Assembly: GCA_005778225.1 (NCBI GenBank)
Contig: SXPC01000264.1
Span: 1-32,743, forward strand
Length of the DNA: 32,743 nucleotides
Direction of reading: 5' to 3'
From: Planctomyces sp.
GTDB taxonomy: Bacteria > Planctomycetota > Planctomycetia > Planctomycetales > Planctomycetaceae
Shown here: positions 9,201 to 17,225 of the stretch, in pieces
How positions within the stretch are numbered: position 1 is the stretch's first letter
Layout of the letters: each line of letters starts with the position of its first letter
The notes under the pieces: model-generated
Seen by the model: only the letters and a program-made list of their open reading frames with translations
Told to the model about the DNA's origin: nothing
Databases searched by the model: none
Program-made: the position numbers and the translations under genes

Positions 9201-9979
9201 GATTCTGTATCCAATGCGATTTCAAATGTGACAGCAGGTTTGCTGTCTTTGGCTGGCGTTTCCACGCGGAATGATGGCAGCCCCATTAAGCCTTTGGTAA
9301 TGAGTTTGGCATCAGGCTGATAGGCGGTATAGATCTGCTTGGCGATATCGACAGCGCGTCGATGCTGCAGTTCGACATGTGTGTATTTGGCATTATCGGA
9401 ATCCGTCACACTGGCAGTCTGGACGGCGGAAAACGCGGGATCTTCTTCACCAGACGCTGATCGGACGTAACTGTCTTTCAGTGTTTTCTCTGGTTCAATG
9501 TTGGCTTGTTCCGGAGCTTCCGCAGACCGGCTGACTGCTTTTTTGACTTCGTTGCGCTCGTATTCCGGGCGGAAGGAATCATCCCGCAGGACGATCAGAA
9601 ATTCGCCCTTGTCGACAATGCGGAAATTCTGAGGTCGCAACTCTTCGTTCAGGATGCGAAGCACCTGAGGTAGCGTGTATTTCTTCAGGTCCGTCCGGCT
9701 GTACTTGCCGCGAGGGACTTCCGGCATGACAACCTTTTTGCCGGTCTTTTCGCCCAGCGAATCAAGCACCGACTTCCACGAGGCACCAACGTAATTGATC
9801 CGCAGTTCAATTTCGTCCTTAGCCTGGGCTGTCGACTTCTTGTCACTCTCTTCGGGCGATTCGTCAGCTGACGAACTCGCGGTTGCTTTTTTGCTCGTCC
9901 CCGAGCCTGCCATAACAATCAGTTGATGACCGAAGGTCAACCACAGGCAGAATGATACGATGGCCACACGCGCGTACAT
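6254..9979 (-). CDS. gspD: Type II secretion secretin GspD, extended N-repeat form
   Basis: This is the outer-membrane channel of the T2SS. The 1241 residues, about twice E. coli GspD, begin with a signal-peptide-like segment (1-25). A charged linker leads to an N0-like domain (about 55-130; INYVGASWKSVLDSLGEKTG, LPQVLRILNEEL), then about seven N1-type repeats between about 200 and 860, with recurring tails such as DIRTNSILAIG, DIRSNSLAVIA and PNGNNLLISA. The secretin domain (about 862-1140) starts AQVIIQALLVEVALDNTDEFG and contains RPQIRTVHNQIAQIQVGQNFP, VARSTVSVTSGQTIVLGGMI and the signature VPWLGDIPIINHLFR...ELLIFLTPRVI. An Asn/Gly/Thr-rich insert (about 900-950) may be the cap-gate region. 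A Pro/Met-rich tail of about 100 residues follows. The usual number of N1-type repeats is three (N1-N3). A 407-base gap separates it from gspM, and it is coupled to the downstream lipoprotein gene. Confidence 0.95.
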   Translation of the reverse strand: MYARVAIVSFCLWLTFGHQLIVMAGSGTSKKATASSSADESPEESDKKSTAQAKDEIELRINYVGASWKSVLDSLGEKTGKKVVMPEVPRGKYSRTDLKKYTLPQVLRILNEELRPQNFRIVDKGEFLIVLRDDSFRPEYERNEVKKAVSRSAEAPEQANIEPEKTLKDSYVRSASGEEDPAFSAVQTASVTDSDNAKYTHVELQHRRAVDIAKQIYTAYQPDAKLITKGLMGLPSFRVETPAKDSKPAVTFEIALDTESNELFIDGDAKSKADLTKLCRILDRADVAATNQKLMTVSPSVAPMAEELPLVVGELLKDPRRAQTIAMTQAQPQGDAPITAPPAAPAQAVDPSRQADPKTAADLNSILNRIRGNVKVESLPDSGMLVLEGNEQDINAVMEIIRSIEGMSAGMTPEIHLRHLSFVNSEALTELLNSVYTSVQSIDQRTSRNQVKVNVIPVVQPNSVIIVSPTVELDAVLQLIDQLDRPMEADSMIQLFQLKNATAAAAVGVIEDFYQTNVGMKSRARVSADYRTNLVIAQGSQRDLTEVAKILEGLDRDESHAINRIELIPLKYAVAQEIADFLNESIDEALNPKQLTNAGAATQNSARSIVLEFLSGSGQQAELIRSGVLSDLRISADIRSNSLAVIAPARTLPLIRSLVAALDRPADAAAVIKVFTLGFADATASADMLSQLFDATDAVSSTIPVQGARDSASSLIPIRFSVDIRTNSILAIGGEDALTQVEAILLKLDQSDSRQRTSKVVQLNNSPAELISEAINQFLETQRELAALDQDAISLTEQLQREVIVVPDPNGNNLLISATPQYMDEIMRIINELDKAPAQVIIQALLVEVALDNTDEFGIELGFQDSVLFDRSIIDSITTLTQTTTNQNIQTTTQNIVSQSGSPGYNFNNGNPLGNNLGPGGSPSTVGSQSLTNFGVGRANSELGFGGLVLSASSEQVSLLIRALQARRNTQILSRPQIRTVHNQIAQIQVGQNFPIVDGVNISQAGIANPNVSYDTAGIILDVTPRINPDGQIVMDVVAEKSNYTTTGGVPIFVDANTGNTITAPVKNITVARSTVSVTSGQTIVLGGMITEEDDTVQRKVPWLGDIPIINHLFRYDSVSTTRRELLIFLTPRVIGDDCENELIKEVEAGRLHFLVEDAEKAHGPLFGIPQEGANQMMEGVPLQNLEMMPDGTMSPAPALESEYIDRRLEESDVPSTIMPPGNLKLSPPNSTTNKPGSARL

Positions 9980-10386
9980 GACAAGAGCATCCTGACATCT
10001 TGTTTGGTGGGGACATCACCAGACGTGATAAAGAAGGGAGGGAAACTTGAGGCAGACGTGCTCAAAGGAAGGGGGCGTGCTGAATTCGTGTGTGAATTGA
10101 CGGCACTATCGGTATTATCGTCAAAGTTTAACATTGCCTTGAGAACAATCCTTAATGTTTTTGCAGCCTTCCGATTTTGCCTGTCTTCTCAATATTGCCG
10201 CGCAGCGAAGAAAGACTGGAACGCAGAGCTCGCGAAGGTGTGTAGAGGACGCAGAGAAAGCATCCAGATTCAGCGCACAGGCGCGAAGACGCGAGGAACA
10301 GGTATCAGAAACACTCAATAAATAATGCTCGACTCTGCGAACTCCGCTACCCTCTGTTCCCTCTGCGTTCCAACTCTCTCTCTTCT
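9980..10386. other. 407-bp intergenic region between gspM and gspD
   Basis: I see no convincing gene here; the short frames lack family features. It holds purine-rich sequence near the gspD start and, in its gspM-proximal half, dispersed-repeat-like phrases (ACGCAGAG, GAGGACGCAGAGAAAG, GCGCGAAGACGCGAGG). Its size suggests a separate gspD promoter, but I could not identify -35 and -10 boxes with confidence. Confidence 0.6.
10217..10372. repeat. CGCAGAG-type dispersed repeat, two inverted copies
   Basis: TGGAACGCAGAG (10217-10228) and its exact reverse complement CTCTGCGTTCCA (10361-10372) face each other across 132 bases that also contain GAGGACGCAGAGAAAG and GCGCGAAGACGCGAGG. Phrases of this type resemble short dispersed intergenic repeats known from many bacterial genomes. 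A related phrase, TCCGTGTCCTCTGTG, occurs at 31061-31075. Confidence 0.55.
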
Positions 10387-12060
10387 TTACAGCGCCGTCC
10401 GCTCTGCCACCGTCTTCCCTAACGGCAGAGCATACGTCTTCTCTTCCGACTCCATCAAAACGCGGTCGCCTTCGATGCTCTGAATCGTTCCCTGAAAGCC
10501 AGACGCATCCAGCTTCTCACCCACACCCAGCAAAAAGCCCTGCTGAGTTCTCTGATCTTTGAACCAGACCTTCTGCTCTCCATTGATCGACGTACTTCCG
10601 AACAGCATGAGCGTCGTCTCTTTATTGTGAGTCACCTGGATCGTGACCGACTCCCGGTCCGTCATGGCAGGCTCGCCATTGTCAGTCACAGTCACTGCAA
10701 CCGTATACGTCTTGTTCTCCTGATCAGGTTTCGGCGACCAGACCAGTGACCGTGTCGCAGGATCGACACGCAGCCCCTCCGGCACTGTCCCGCTGACGGA
10801 GTATTTGAGCTGTTCAGCCGGCGTCTCCAGATCCTTCGCCGACAAAGGCAGGCTCCAAGATTCCCCGGAATACGCAACCTTGCTGCCGAGTTCTTCGAGC
10901 GTCGGCGGTGTATTGGGATCGCGAATCAGAACCGTCAAATTGCGAGCCGCAGTTTCCTTCCCGTTAGCGGTCGCCACCTTGAGTCGGACAGGAATATCAC
11001 CAATCGCAATATCCGCAGCAGGATTCCAACGAATGGTTCCGCTGGTCGGATTTAACGTCATGCCATCCGGTGTCGCCCCGTCGAACTCCCAGGTTAATGT
11101 TCCTGCTTCGGGTGAGAAGCCGCTCGTCCTCAAGATGGCTTCGAACGGCGTTCCCCTCGTCAGACGTAACGACCCCGCGACTTCGATCTGAGGATTCGTC
11201 CGCACAACCGGCAACGGCAACGAGAACGGACTCGCTTTGACAACAGCAGCCCACGTCTCGCCAAGCTGGTCAGCTGGGCGCGATTCATCGATATAGTTTA
11301 ACCGAGTCCCACGCGGCAGTGTCCGGTTTTGCTTCCTCTCACCAACCGGTTGGAAAATCCAGCCAGACCCGTCGTCTTCGACGTTAATCAACTTGAATCT
11401 GTCCTGACCAATCTGGAACTCGAACGGCAGATCTTCCAGGCGCACCGTCGGTGGCTCAACGCGTGAATAAAGTTGATTTGCTTCGAGACGATCGACGAGC
11501 TGCCACTGTGTATAAGGGAGGGGGCGTCGTTTTGCTCCATCGATCGCCATCGCTTCGGCCGTCAGCATGACCTTCATCGGGGCATTGGGCTCTTTTGAAG
11601 ACGGCTTGATGTCCAGTCGCTCGATACGATGAAACAGCTCCGCTCCCTCAAACATGCTGACAAATCGAGCCAGCGATCCCAAAGTCGCTTCGCCTTCAAC
11701 GACAATCGAGACAGCAATCGCCGTCTTATCAGCGACCAGCTTGGTATTACCGGGAGTGACCGTCACATTCTTCCATCCGCAATCGTCAGAAAGATCTGTC
11801 AGCCACGACTGATACATCCGCTGCGCAACAAGCGGATCAAAGACAAGGCCTTCCTTCTTCCACACCGCCATCTGCGACGCGGCTTTCAGCAACGCCCCTT
11901 GTCTGGCGTCAACAGCTTCCAGGTCCGAGCGAAGATTGGCAATCTTCTGCTCCTTATCTTTGAATGGCTTAAACAGCCAGTCCGACAGACCCGCACTGCC
12001 GAAGTAGCCGATAATGACAACCAGCAGACCGATCGCCAGATATTTTTCGCGTGACTTCAT
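10387..12060 (-). CDS. gspM: GspM/PilO-like platform protein with Ig-like and GspC/PilP-like domains
   Basis: Starting at the ATG at 12060, the 557-residue protein begins MKSREKYLAIGLLVVIIGYF, a cytoplasmic stub and one membrane helix as in PilO/GspM. A coiled segment (DKEQKIANLRSDLEAVDARQ) and a PilO-like ferredoxin-fold region follow to about 180. Two putative Ig/cadherin-like repeats come next (about 300-380 and 385-477; GMTLNPTSGTIRWNP and GLRVDPATRSLVWSP). The last 75 residues (LLGVGEKLDASGFQGTIQSI then GDRVLMESEEKTYALPLG) resemble the homology region of GspC/PilP. GspM is normally about 160-180 residues, so this is an expanded form. An in-frame ATG at 12099 would add 13 residues; neither start has a clear Shine-Dalgarno, and 12060 fits the membrane-helix spacing better. 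It lies 90 bases after gspL. The GspM call is firm by position and N-terminus; the C-terminal assignments are inferred from pattern. Confidence 0.8.
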   Translation of the reverse strand: MKSREKYLAIGLLVVIIGYFGSAGLSDWLFKPFKDKEQKIANLRSDLEAVDARQGALLKAASQMAVWKKEGLVFDPLVAQRMYQSWLTDLSDDCGWKNVTVTPGNTKLVADKTAIAVSIVVEGEATLGSLARFVSMFEGAELFHRIERLDIKPSSKEPNAPMKVMLTAEAMAIDGAKRRPLPYTQWQLVDRLEANQLYSRVEPPTVRLEDLPFEFQIGQDRFKLINVEDDGSGWIFQPVGERKQNRTLPRGTRLNYIDESRPADQLGETWAAVVKASPFSLPLPVVRTNPQIEVAGSLRLTRGTPFEAILRTSGFSPEAGTLTWEFDGATPDGMTLNPTSGTIRWNPAADIAIGDIPVRLKVATANGKETAARNLTVLIRDPNTPPTLEELGSKVAYSGESWSLPLSAKDLETPAEQLKYSVSGTVPEGLRVDPATRSLVWSPKPDQENKTYTVAVTVTDNGEPAMTDRESVTIQVTHNKETTLMLFGSTSINGEQKVWFKDQRTQQGFLLGVGEKLDASGFQGTIQSIEGDRVLMESEEKTYALPLGKTVAERTAL

Positions 12061-12150
12061 ATGCTTCGTACTTCGTGAGATCGTGTCAAATTGTCCCATG
12101 AGCGACGGTGTCTAACTTTGTCGCTCACGGGAGATATGAAGAAAGAGTGA

Positions 12151-13635
12151 TTAAGATCGCGGTGGAGTTGCTGGATCCACTGCGGTCGTCTGGCTGGGGC
12201 GAGGAGTCTCTTTCTTCGGACTTGCCGCAACGGCTCGTCGTGAGGGAATATCGAGCTCAAGTTTGAATTCCACGGGATAGTCCCGGTCTTTCTTCGTCTC
12301 CTCATCAATCGGAGACGGCTTGACCCGCAGACCCTTCTGGTTGAGTTGCTCGAAGAACAACTCGACATCAATCCGTCTTTTCGCCACACCCGATGCCACC
12401 ACGCGGGCACGGTATTCACCAGTCAGGGGAATAATCGAATAGCTCGTCAAGAACAGCTGACGCGTCCCTGGCAGCGTTGTCAGCAGTTCGGAAAAGTGAT
12501 TCGACAGCTCGACCTGTTGAGAGACATGCTTATCAATCTTCCCGGCTGCAATTCCAATCGAATCACGTGCCTTGATGAACGAGTTCCCATCCGTAATCTG
12601 TGTTTGCAGGGTGCTGATCTCATCGTCGAGTTCAGCAAGTTTCGAGTTCCAGATCCACGTCCCCACTCCAATCACCAGCACAGCTGCAACGCCGCCGATG
12701 ATTCCGTAGAGCATGCGTCGATCTTTCTTCGCAGCCGATTTGCGAGGCGAAAGAAAATCGACCTGCTCCTTATCAGCCGGAATCCCCTTGAGCCCCAGTA
12801 GCGCCAGTTTCCCGATCGCCGGCTGACTTTCCATCAGGCCTGCGTCGACTTTGCCTTTGAAAGCTTTCGTTGAAACCAGCTCGGAGTCGATGGCAGAAAC
12901 CGGTGTGTCCAGTTTCTGAGCCAGTTCACTCACCAGGGTAGCAGCCTGTCCCCAGACGAAGACAGGAACTTCATCGCCGCTCGTATCGACGTTCATCAGC
13001 AGACGACGAACTTCTCCTGCCAGTTCCCCCACAGCCAGATCTGCCTGGCTGTTTCGTCGACGACAGCTCGCCGCTGAAATCCCATAACCATCATTCCAGA
13101 CCGACTCGATCCGATGTTGATCCGCCCAGATCACCACGGCCTTCTTGATAAAGTCAGGCTTGGCTGCTGAGACCAGACACGAACTGACCAGAATTCGATC
13201 GATCGTTGCGCTGCACAAAGTCGCGACGGCCCTGATCTGCCCCAGAACATCCGACGGCAGGCTCGCAGCCATGACGATGCCCGGATGATTCGGCAGATAG
13301 TCAACCACAATCATTTCCGGAGCAGTCCCCAGCTGAGTCGCCATCTGAAACGGCACGACAATCGGGATCTCAGCCTCCGGTACTCCCGGCAATTCCAGTC
13401 GACGCATCATGACACGATCACGAGGCAGAATGACCGTCCAGTGGGAAACGCTCACCTGTTTAAGGGAAAGCTCGCGCGCCAGCCATTCACCCAGTTCGCG
13501 ACTGCGACGAAGATCCCATAAATCGTCCGGCGCAACGAACTCGTGCACCTGCACGCCCATCACGTCCTCACCCGAACGCGAGACTTCCACGCAGGTCACG
13601 CGCGGCAAATCCCAGTCTATGAACAGTTCCTGCAT
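12151..13635 (-). CDS. gspL: GspL-type platform protein (PilM-like plus PilN-like)
   Basis: GspL links the cytoplasmic ATPase GspE to the inner-membrane platform. Residues 1-285 form an actin-like domain resembling PilM (MQELFIDWDLPRVTCVEVSR at the start; LPRDRVMMRRLELPG at 70-84). VDFLSPRKS at 292-300 is the typical PilN opening. A single membrane helix follows (about 308-329, LYGIIGGVAAVLVIGVGTWIW), then a coiled coil (LAELDDEISTLQTQI) and a periplasmic ferredoxin-like domain with TLPGTRQLFLTSYSI and RRIDVELFFEQLNQKG. The C-terminus is Pro/Thr-rich. This is the GspL arrangement with unusually clear PilM and PilN halves. It begins 250 bases after gspK, beyond a hairpin, so it may start a new transcription unit with gspM. 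Confidence 0.85.
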   Translation of the reverse strand: MQELFIDWDLPRVTCVEVSRSGEDVMGVQVHEFVAPDDLWDLRRSRELGEWLARELSLKQVSVSHWTVILPRDRVMMRRLELPGVPEAEIPIVVPFQMATQLGTAPEMIVVDYLPNHPGIVMAASLPSDVLGQIRAVATLCSATIDRILVSSCLVSAAKPDFIKKAVVIWADQHRIESVWNDGYGISAASCRRRNSQADLAVGELAGEVRRLLMNVDTSGDEVPVFVWGQAATLVSELAQKLDTPVSAIDSELVSTKAFKGKVDAGLMESQPAIGKLALLGLKGIPADKEQVDFLSPRKSAAKKDRRMLYGIIGGVAAVLVIGVGTWIWNSKLAELDDEISTLQTQITDGNSFIKARDSIGIAAGKIDKHVSQQVELSNHFSELLTTLPGTRQLFLTSYSIIPLTGEYRARVVASGVAKRRIDVELFFEQLNQKGLRVKPSPIDEETKKDRDYPVEFKLELDIPSRRAVAASPKKETPRPSQTTAVDPATPPRS

Positions 13636-13716
13636 GATCGCTTACTTATGGTCAGTGGATGGATCGTCGCACGCTGTCAGATCGACAACATGCGAATGCG
13701 TATCTTAGGGCTCAAG

Positions 13717-13751
13717 TTGTAGGGTGCTGGTGAGGCTTGGCGAACCGCACC
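13717..13751 (+). repeat. 35-bp dispersed intergenic repeat, copy 1
   Basis: This element begins TTGTAGGG and ends GCGAACCGCACC. It matches the element at 18413-18447 in 31 of 35 positions in the same orientation. Both copies lie in gaps of the T2SS block, just upstream of gspL and of gspG. The shared opening GTAGGG also begins the inverted repeat at 2722. Confidence 0.8.
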
Positions 13752-13811
13752 AATTGTGCTTCGTGCACCAAAAATATGAATGAGAAAACAGGCTCTAACA
13801 AAACACACAAG

Positions 13812-13855
13812 CCAGGTTTGTCCGACCGCGCCCGAAGGCAGCCAGACAAACCTGG
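13812..13855 (-). terminator. Hairpin, probable terminator after gspK
   Basis: A perfect 11-bp stem (CCAGGTTTGTC 13812-13822 with GACAAACCTGG 13845-13855) and a 22-base loop lie 30 bases after the gspK stop. Reading the minus strand, it is followed by CTTGTGTGTTTTGTT, T-rich but interrupted. It would separate gspH-K from gspL-M. Confidence 0.55.
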
Positions 13856-13885
13856 TTGGAATCCGTGTCGAATTTGAGGGTTGTG

Positions 13886-15835
13886 TCAGTTACTCAACGG
13901 ACTCGTGGTGCTCGTATCGACCGTCTCCGGCTTGATGACGACGTCTTCATACGCCTTCCCGAGCATCGAGAGGTCGCGCATCCAGATCAACGACGGCTTT
14001 CCGCTCGATGCATCAATAATTGCTTCGACGCGAACACTTTGCGTTCCCTTCTCTGGATATCCGATGCTCTGCAATCGGAACGTTTTCGATCCGGTCGTGA
14101 TGAATTGATCGAGCATTCTCATCTGCTCGACGTTCACGACCCCTTCGCCCATCAGTTCTCCGGTATATTTCCAGTCACCCTGTTTGGCGAGGATTGCATC
14201 GACCATCGTGGTCGTGATGTCAGGCAAGCCGGTCAGAACTTCGCGTGTCGCATAGTTCAGGTCGATCCGCCCCGCCAGACTCGCTTCATCCGTCAGGCTC
14301 AGCGTCGTATCGATATCTTCGAGCACGCTCAGATCAGTCGAGACCCAAGGACTGGTCAAAGTGACTTCCGCTTCGTTTTCTGTGTACTTGACAGAGGACT
14401 CAAAGAGTTCATAGATGCTTGCGATCTGAAACTTCGGCTGCTGTGTGGTATCAAGGGGATCAGTCGTGCCACTGCTATTGGTACTGTTCGAACTCCCGCT
14501 GCTGGCTGTCGTCTGAGACTGACCCGAGACATCGCGCGAGTTAATGACATTCACACCACTGGTACTGCTTGACCCGGTCACGGTATTCACGCCGCTGGAA
14601 GATCCGCCTCCCCCGCCACCACCAGTCCCGCCGCTTCCTGAACCGGTACTTGTACTGTTCGTCGTCGTTCCGCCACCCCCTCCGCTCTGGGCGGTACTGG
14701 TCCCCACTCCGCCACTATTGCTCCCTCCACCAGAAGAACTCCCACCGCCAGAGCCCGAACCCCCGCGACCACCGCCGCTCGATGAGCCTCCGCCGCCAGA
14801 ACCACCCGAACTGCTGCCTCCACCGCTGGAACTCCCCCCACTGCCGCTGCTCCCACCAGATCCGCTCCCGCCACTGCCTCCCATGCCGGTTCCTCCATCG
14901 GTCCCGCCTTGCGCAGCAGCCGCTTGCACCGGTCCGTAAAGTCGATATGCGATGATGTATTTCACGACATCAGCGCTGAAGACACTGGCCAGATCTGTTT
15001 CCAGCTGAGCCAGGTCATCGGTGTTCAGATTGATTTTCGCGGTTCCATCCGAACGCAGGTTCGACTCCGCACTCCACAACGTCAGATAGTGGTCAAACCC
15101 ATAACTGAGCGCACCATCTCCATTATCCGTCGGCCACCGCAGGTCACCATCATCTTCATTGATATCCAGAACGCGATTGTGATTGACGTCCTCGCCATAC
15201 AGCAGATCCAGCGTCATGCCCGGAATGTTGAGCAGATCATCGAGACTCGACAGCGGCCCATTGCGAATCAGATAGCCTTCCTCGTCAGTCTCTGTTCCAA
15301 AGTCTCTCGCCTGCGCATCACTGTCCAGGTAATCCAGAATCGTATCCGCCAGCGTCTCCGTCATATTTGGGATCGCAATGAGAATCTCGCGCTGATCTTC
15401 TTCACTCAATTCCGACAACACGAGGGCATTGAGATTGATCTTCCCCCCTTCGCTGTCGAACCCGTAACGCAACGGCTGTCCCGTCACGATATCTTCACCG
15501 ACGACAATGCTGAATGCCCCGACTGGCCCAGAGCCATCCGTTGACTTCACGCCCTGCTGCGCAAACAGCGCGATGTCATCATAGACCGACGTCACATCGA
15601 ATTCCGGAGCCGCCATCATCGCCATCGCCACTTCGACGCCCGACTTCGCCCACAGCCTCGCCTGCGCCTCGCGAACCGCCAGACTCGCCGCCTCGCGCTC
15701 AAGCGCCATCTGATCCGCATACCGATAACAAACCAGCGTAACAAACGTCAGCACCGCCAACACCACAACCAGAATAAATCCCGGCCGAGTTTTTTGAACT
15801 TCTGAATTTGCTCTCGGAAACGAATCTCGTCTCAT
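13886..15835 (-). CDS. gspK: Pseudopilus tip protein GspK with a long Gly/Ser insert
   Basis: GspK caps the pseudopilus with GspI and GspJ. The N-terminal KTRPGFILVVVLAVLTFVTL (residues 15-34) is a prepilin-type segment cleavable after Gly19; it lacks Glu at +5, as usual for GspK. GspK signatures include GGKINLNAL (130-138), a helix-hairpin-helix-like region (ILIAIPNMTETLADTILDYL), DGTAKINLNT (263-272) and a second GRIDLNYATREVLTGLPDI (522-540). Between about 308 and 458 there is a roughly 150-residue Gly/Ser/Thr-rich insert, so the protein is 649 residues against about 330 in E. coli. The insert splits the protein between two repeats of the helix-hairpin-helix type and gives an extremely C-rich plus strand at 14590-14890. 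The start overlaps the gspJ stop (ATGA). Confidence 0.9.
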   Translation of the reverse strand: MRRDSFPRANSEVQKTRPGFILVVVLAVLTFVTLVCYRYADQMALEREAASLAVREAQARLWAKSGVEVAMAMMAAPEFDVTSVYDDIALFAQQGVKSTDGSGPVGAFSIVVGEDIVTGQPLRYGFDSEGGKINLNALVLSELSEEDQREILIAIPNMTETLADTILDYLDSDAQARDFGTETDEEGYLIRNGPLSSLDDLLNIPGMTLDLLYGEDVNHNRVLDINEDDGDLRWPTDNGDGALSYGFDHYLTLWSAESNLRSDGTAKINLNTDDLAQLETDLASVFSADVVKYIIAYRLYGPVQAAAAQGGTDGGTGMGGSGGSGSGGSSGSGGSSSGGGSSSGGSGGGGSSSGGGRGGSGSGGGSSSGGGSNSGGVGTSTAQSGGGGGTTTNSTSTGSGSGGTGGGGGGGSSSGVNTVTGSSSTSGVNVINSRDVSGQSQTTASSGSSNSTNSSGTTDPLDTTQQPKFQIASIYELFESSVKYTENEAEVTLTSPWVSTDLSVLEDIDTTLSLTDEASLAGRIDLNYATREVLTGLPDITTTMVDAILAKQGDWKYTGELMGEGVVNVEQMRMLDQFITTGSKTFRLQSIGYPEKGTQSVRVEAIIDASSGKPSLIWMRDLSMLGKAYEDVVIKPETVDTSTTSPLSN

Positions 15836-16737
15836 AACCCGCTCCCTCCGCTGCTGTCACTTCCCAAACCCGATGAACCGCTCGACGTCGATGAAGACGT
15901 CGAGCTGGTACTCGACGAACTCGCTTCTCTCACAAATCGACTCATCTCCACCACAAACACCCGCTTCAACACTTTGCCAGCACCTATGGTCGCCGTCTTA
16001 TCATCAGTGACCCCTTCCGCACCCATCTCCAGCGTCATCTCGATACTCATCGGATAGGCTGCCATCAACGCAGAGTCCCAGTCTTCATACCAGTCGGTGC
16101 CGTCAAAATACCGAAACGTAATGCTGCGAACTTCCGGGACGGCTGTCAGTCGCACGTCTCCTGTGATGGTCTCGGTGGAATCGACTCCCATTTCCTGACG
16201 CAGAATCTTCAAGCTCGAATTGGCTGCATCGACTTGCACGATCCCCGACCCATCCCCCAGCGGATTCCAGACCACGACTCGTCGTCGCCGCGTCATCCCG
16301 GTCACGTCAGTAGTACTTGTGGAACTCGTTGTCACAGTGGCATCAAAAACCCGCTTCCACTGAGACTCCGTCATCACAGCATCGATTCGCATTTCCAGCC
16401 GATCCGGCGTCCCGACCATTTCCGACAGAGACGCCAGAACTTCCCCTTCTTGTTTCACGACGTTGTCGGTCGCTTGATCGTTGATCGTCGCGAGCTGATC
16501 GGTCAACTCCGTGTCTTCGCTACTTGTTTCCTCCACCGACAGCGGCACCAGATGCGATAGGTCCCACTCAAACTGCCGCATCAGATTCCGTCCCAGCTGC
16601 GACTGCACAATCGCATCACGACCCGCATTCTGAGTCCGTGAAACCAACAACAACGCCTGCAGCGTCGCCCCCAGAATCAAAGCCGACAACCCCGCCGCGA
16701 GCACAAGTTCGAGCAGAGTAAAACCCGATCGCCTCAT
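15832..16737 (-). CDS. gspJ: Minor pseudopilin GspJ
   Basis: The leader is only five residues: MRRSG, then FTLLELVLAAGLSALILGAT with Glu at +5 of the mature protein, the hallmark of substrates of prepilin peptidase. The body has the GspJ-like pattern (LMRQFEWDLSHL; VRSITFRYFDGTDWYEDWDS; LPxSIEMTLEM-like YPMSIEMTLEM), fitting a tip pseudopilin that binds GspI and GspK. At 301 residues it is longer than usual (about 200), with an insert around 65-90 and a Ser/Thr/Gly tail over the last 30 residues. Four-base ATGA overlaps join it to gspI upstream and gspK downstream. Confidence 0.88.
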   Translation of the reverse strand: MRRSGFTLLELVLAAGLSALILGATLQALLLVSRTQNAGRDAIVQSQLGRNLMRQFEWDLSHLVPLSVEETSSEDTELTDQLATINDQATDNVVKQEGEVLASLSEMVGTPDRLEMRIDAVMTESQWKRVFDATVTTSSTSTTDVTGMTRRRRVVVWNPLGDGSGIVQVDAANSSLKILRQEMGVDSTETITGDVRLTAVPEVRSITFRYFDGTDWYEDWDSALMAAYPMSIEMTLEMGAEGVTDDKTATIGAGKVLKRVFVVEMSRFVREASSSSTSSTSSSTSSGSSGLGSDSSGGSGL

Positions 16738-17225
16738 GATCCGGATCCTCCCGTCAACGTATCGAGCGAATCCGTTTCCGTCGTCGTACTGGTTTCAGGA
16801 GGAATGTAAATCAAACGCGACAGTTCCACTTTTGCATTCTGTTTTCCAGTCGTGTTGACATGGAAAACGCGAACCAGACAGAAGTTCAACGGCAGACCAG
16901 AGGCATCCGGCTCCACGACAACTTCGTACGTCCAGAGTTGATCATCCGCAAAAGCAGTCTCGCCAACCGAAGCCATCTCGGTCACACCGCTGACGACTTC
17001 ATCCAGGACCGATTCCGCTCTCACCAGCGCTTCCAGCTCCAGCGCCGCCCGCACTGCACCTTCATTCCCCACCGATATCAACGAACTCAAGACCGCAAAG
17101 CCACTCGCCAGAATCGAAACCGCAATTACCACCTCAAACAACGAAAGCCCCAGGCGAGCGGGAGGCGTAAACCCCCTGTGTCTTTGAACTCGCCAAAACC
17201 GCAATTTATTCCGCTGTGCTTTCAT
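16734..17225 (-). CDS. gspI: Minor pseudopilin GspI
   Basis: Residues 25-42 (LGLSLFEVVIAVSILASG) form a prepilin cleavage site after Gly26 with Glu at +5; the F-E-V-x-I-A-x-x-I-L-A pattern is typical of GspI. The 26-residue basic leader is long for this family, and no better internal start was found. The soluble part is short (163 residues in all), includes EALVRAESVLDEV (GspI-like helix) and ends in a Thr/Ser/Gly-rich tail. It begins 4 bases inside gspH and ends 4 bases inside gspJ. It should nucleate the pseudopilus tip with GspJ and GspK. Assignment to I rather than another minor pseudopilin rests on position and the helix pattern. Confidence 0.8.
   Translation of the reverse strand: MKAQRNKLRFWRVQRHRGFTPPARLGLSLFEVVIAVSILASGFAVLSSLISVGNEGAVRAALELEALVRAESVLDEVVSGVTEMASVGETAFADDQLWTYEVVVEPDASGLPLNFCLVRVFHVNTTGKQNAKVELSRLIYIPPETSTTTETDSLDTLTGGSGS

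Noticed and set aside
9980-10386. Sigma-70-type promoter for gspD (TTGACG near 10126)
   Set aside because: A TTGACG-like hexamer on the minus strand has no acceptable -10 at 16-18 bases, so I do not call it.
14544-14939. Long Pro-rich plus-strand frame (131 codons)
   Set aside because: It is the complement of the Gly/Ser-rich insert of gspK; the Pro/Leu composition is what GGT/AGC-type codons give on the other strand, and no start signal or family is seen.
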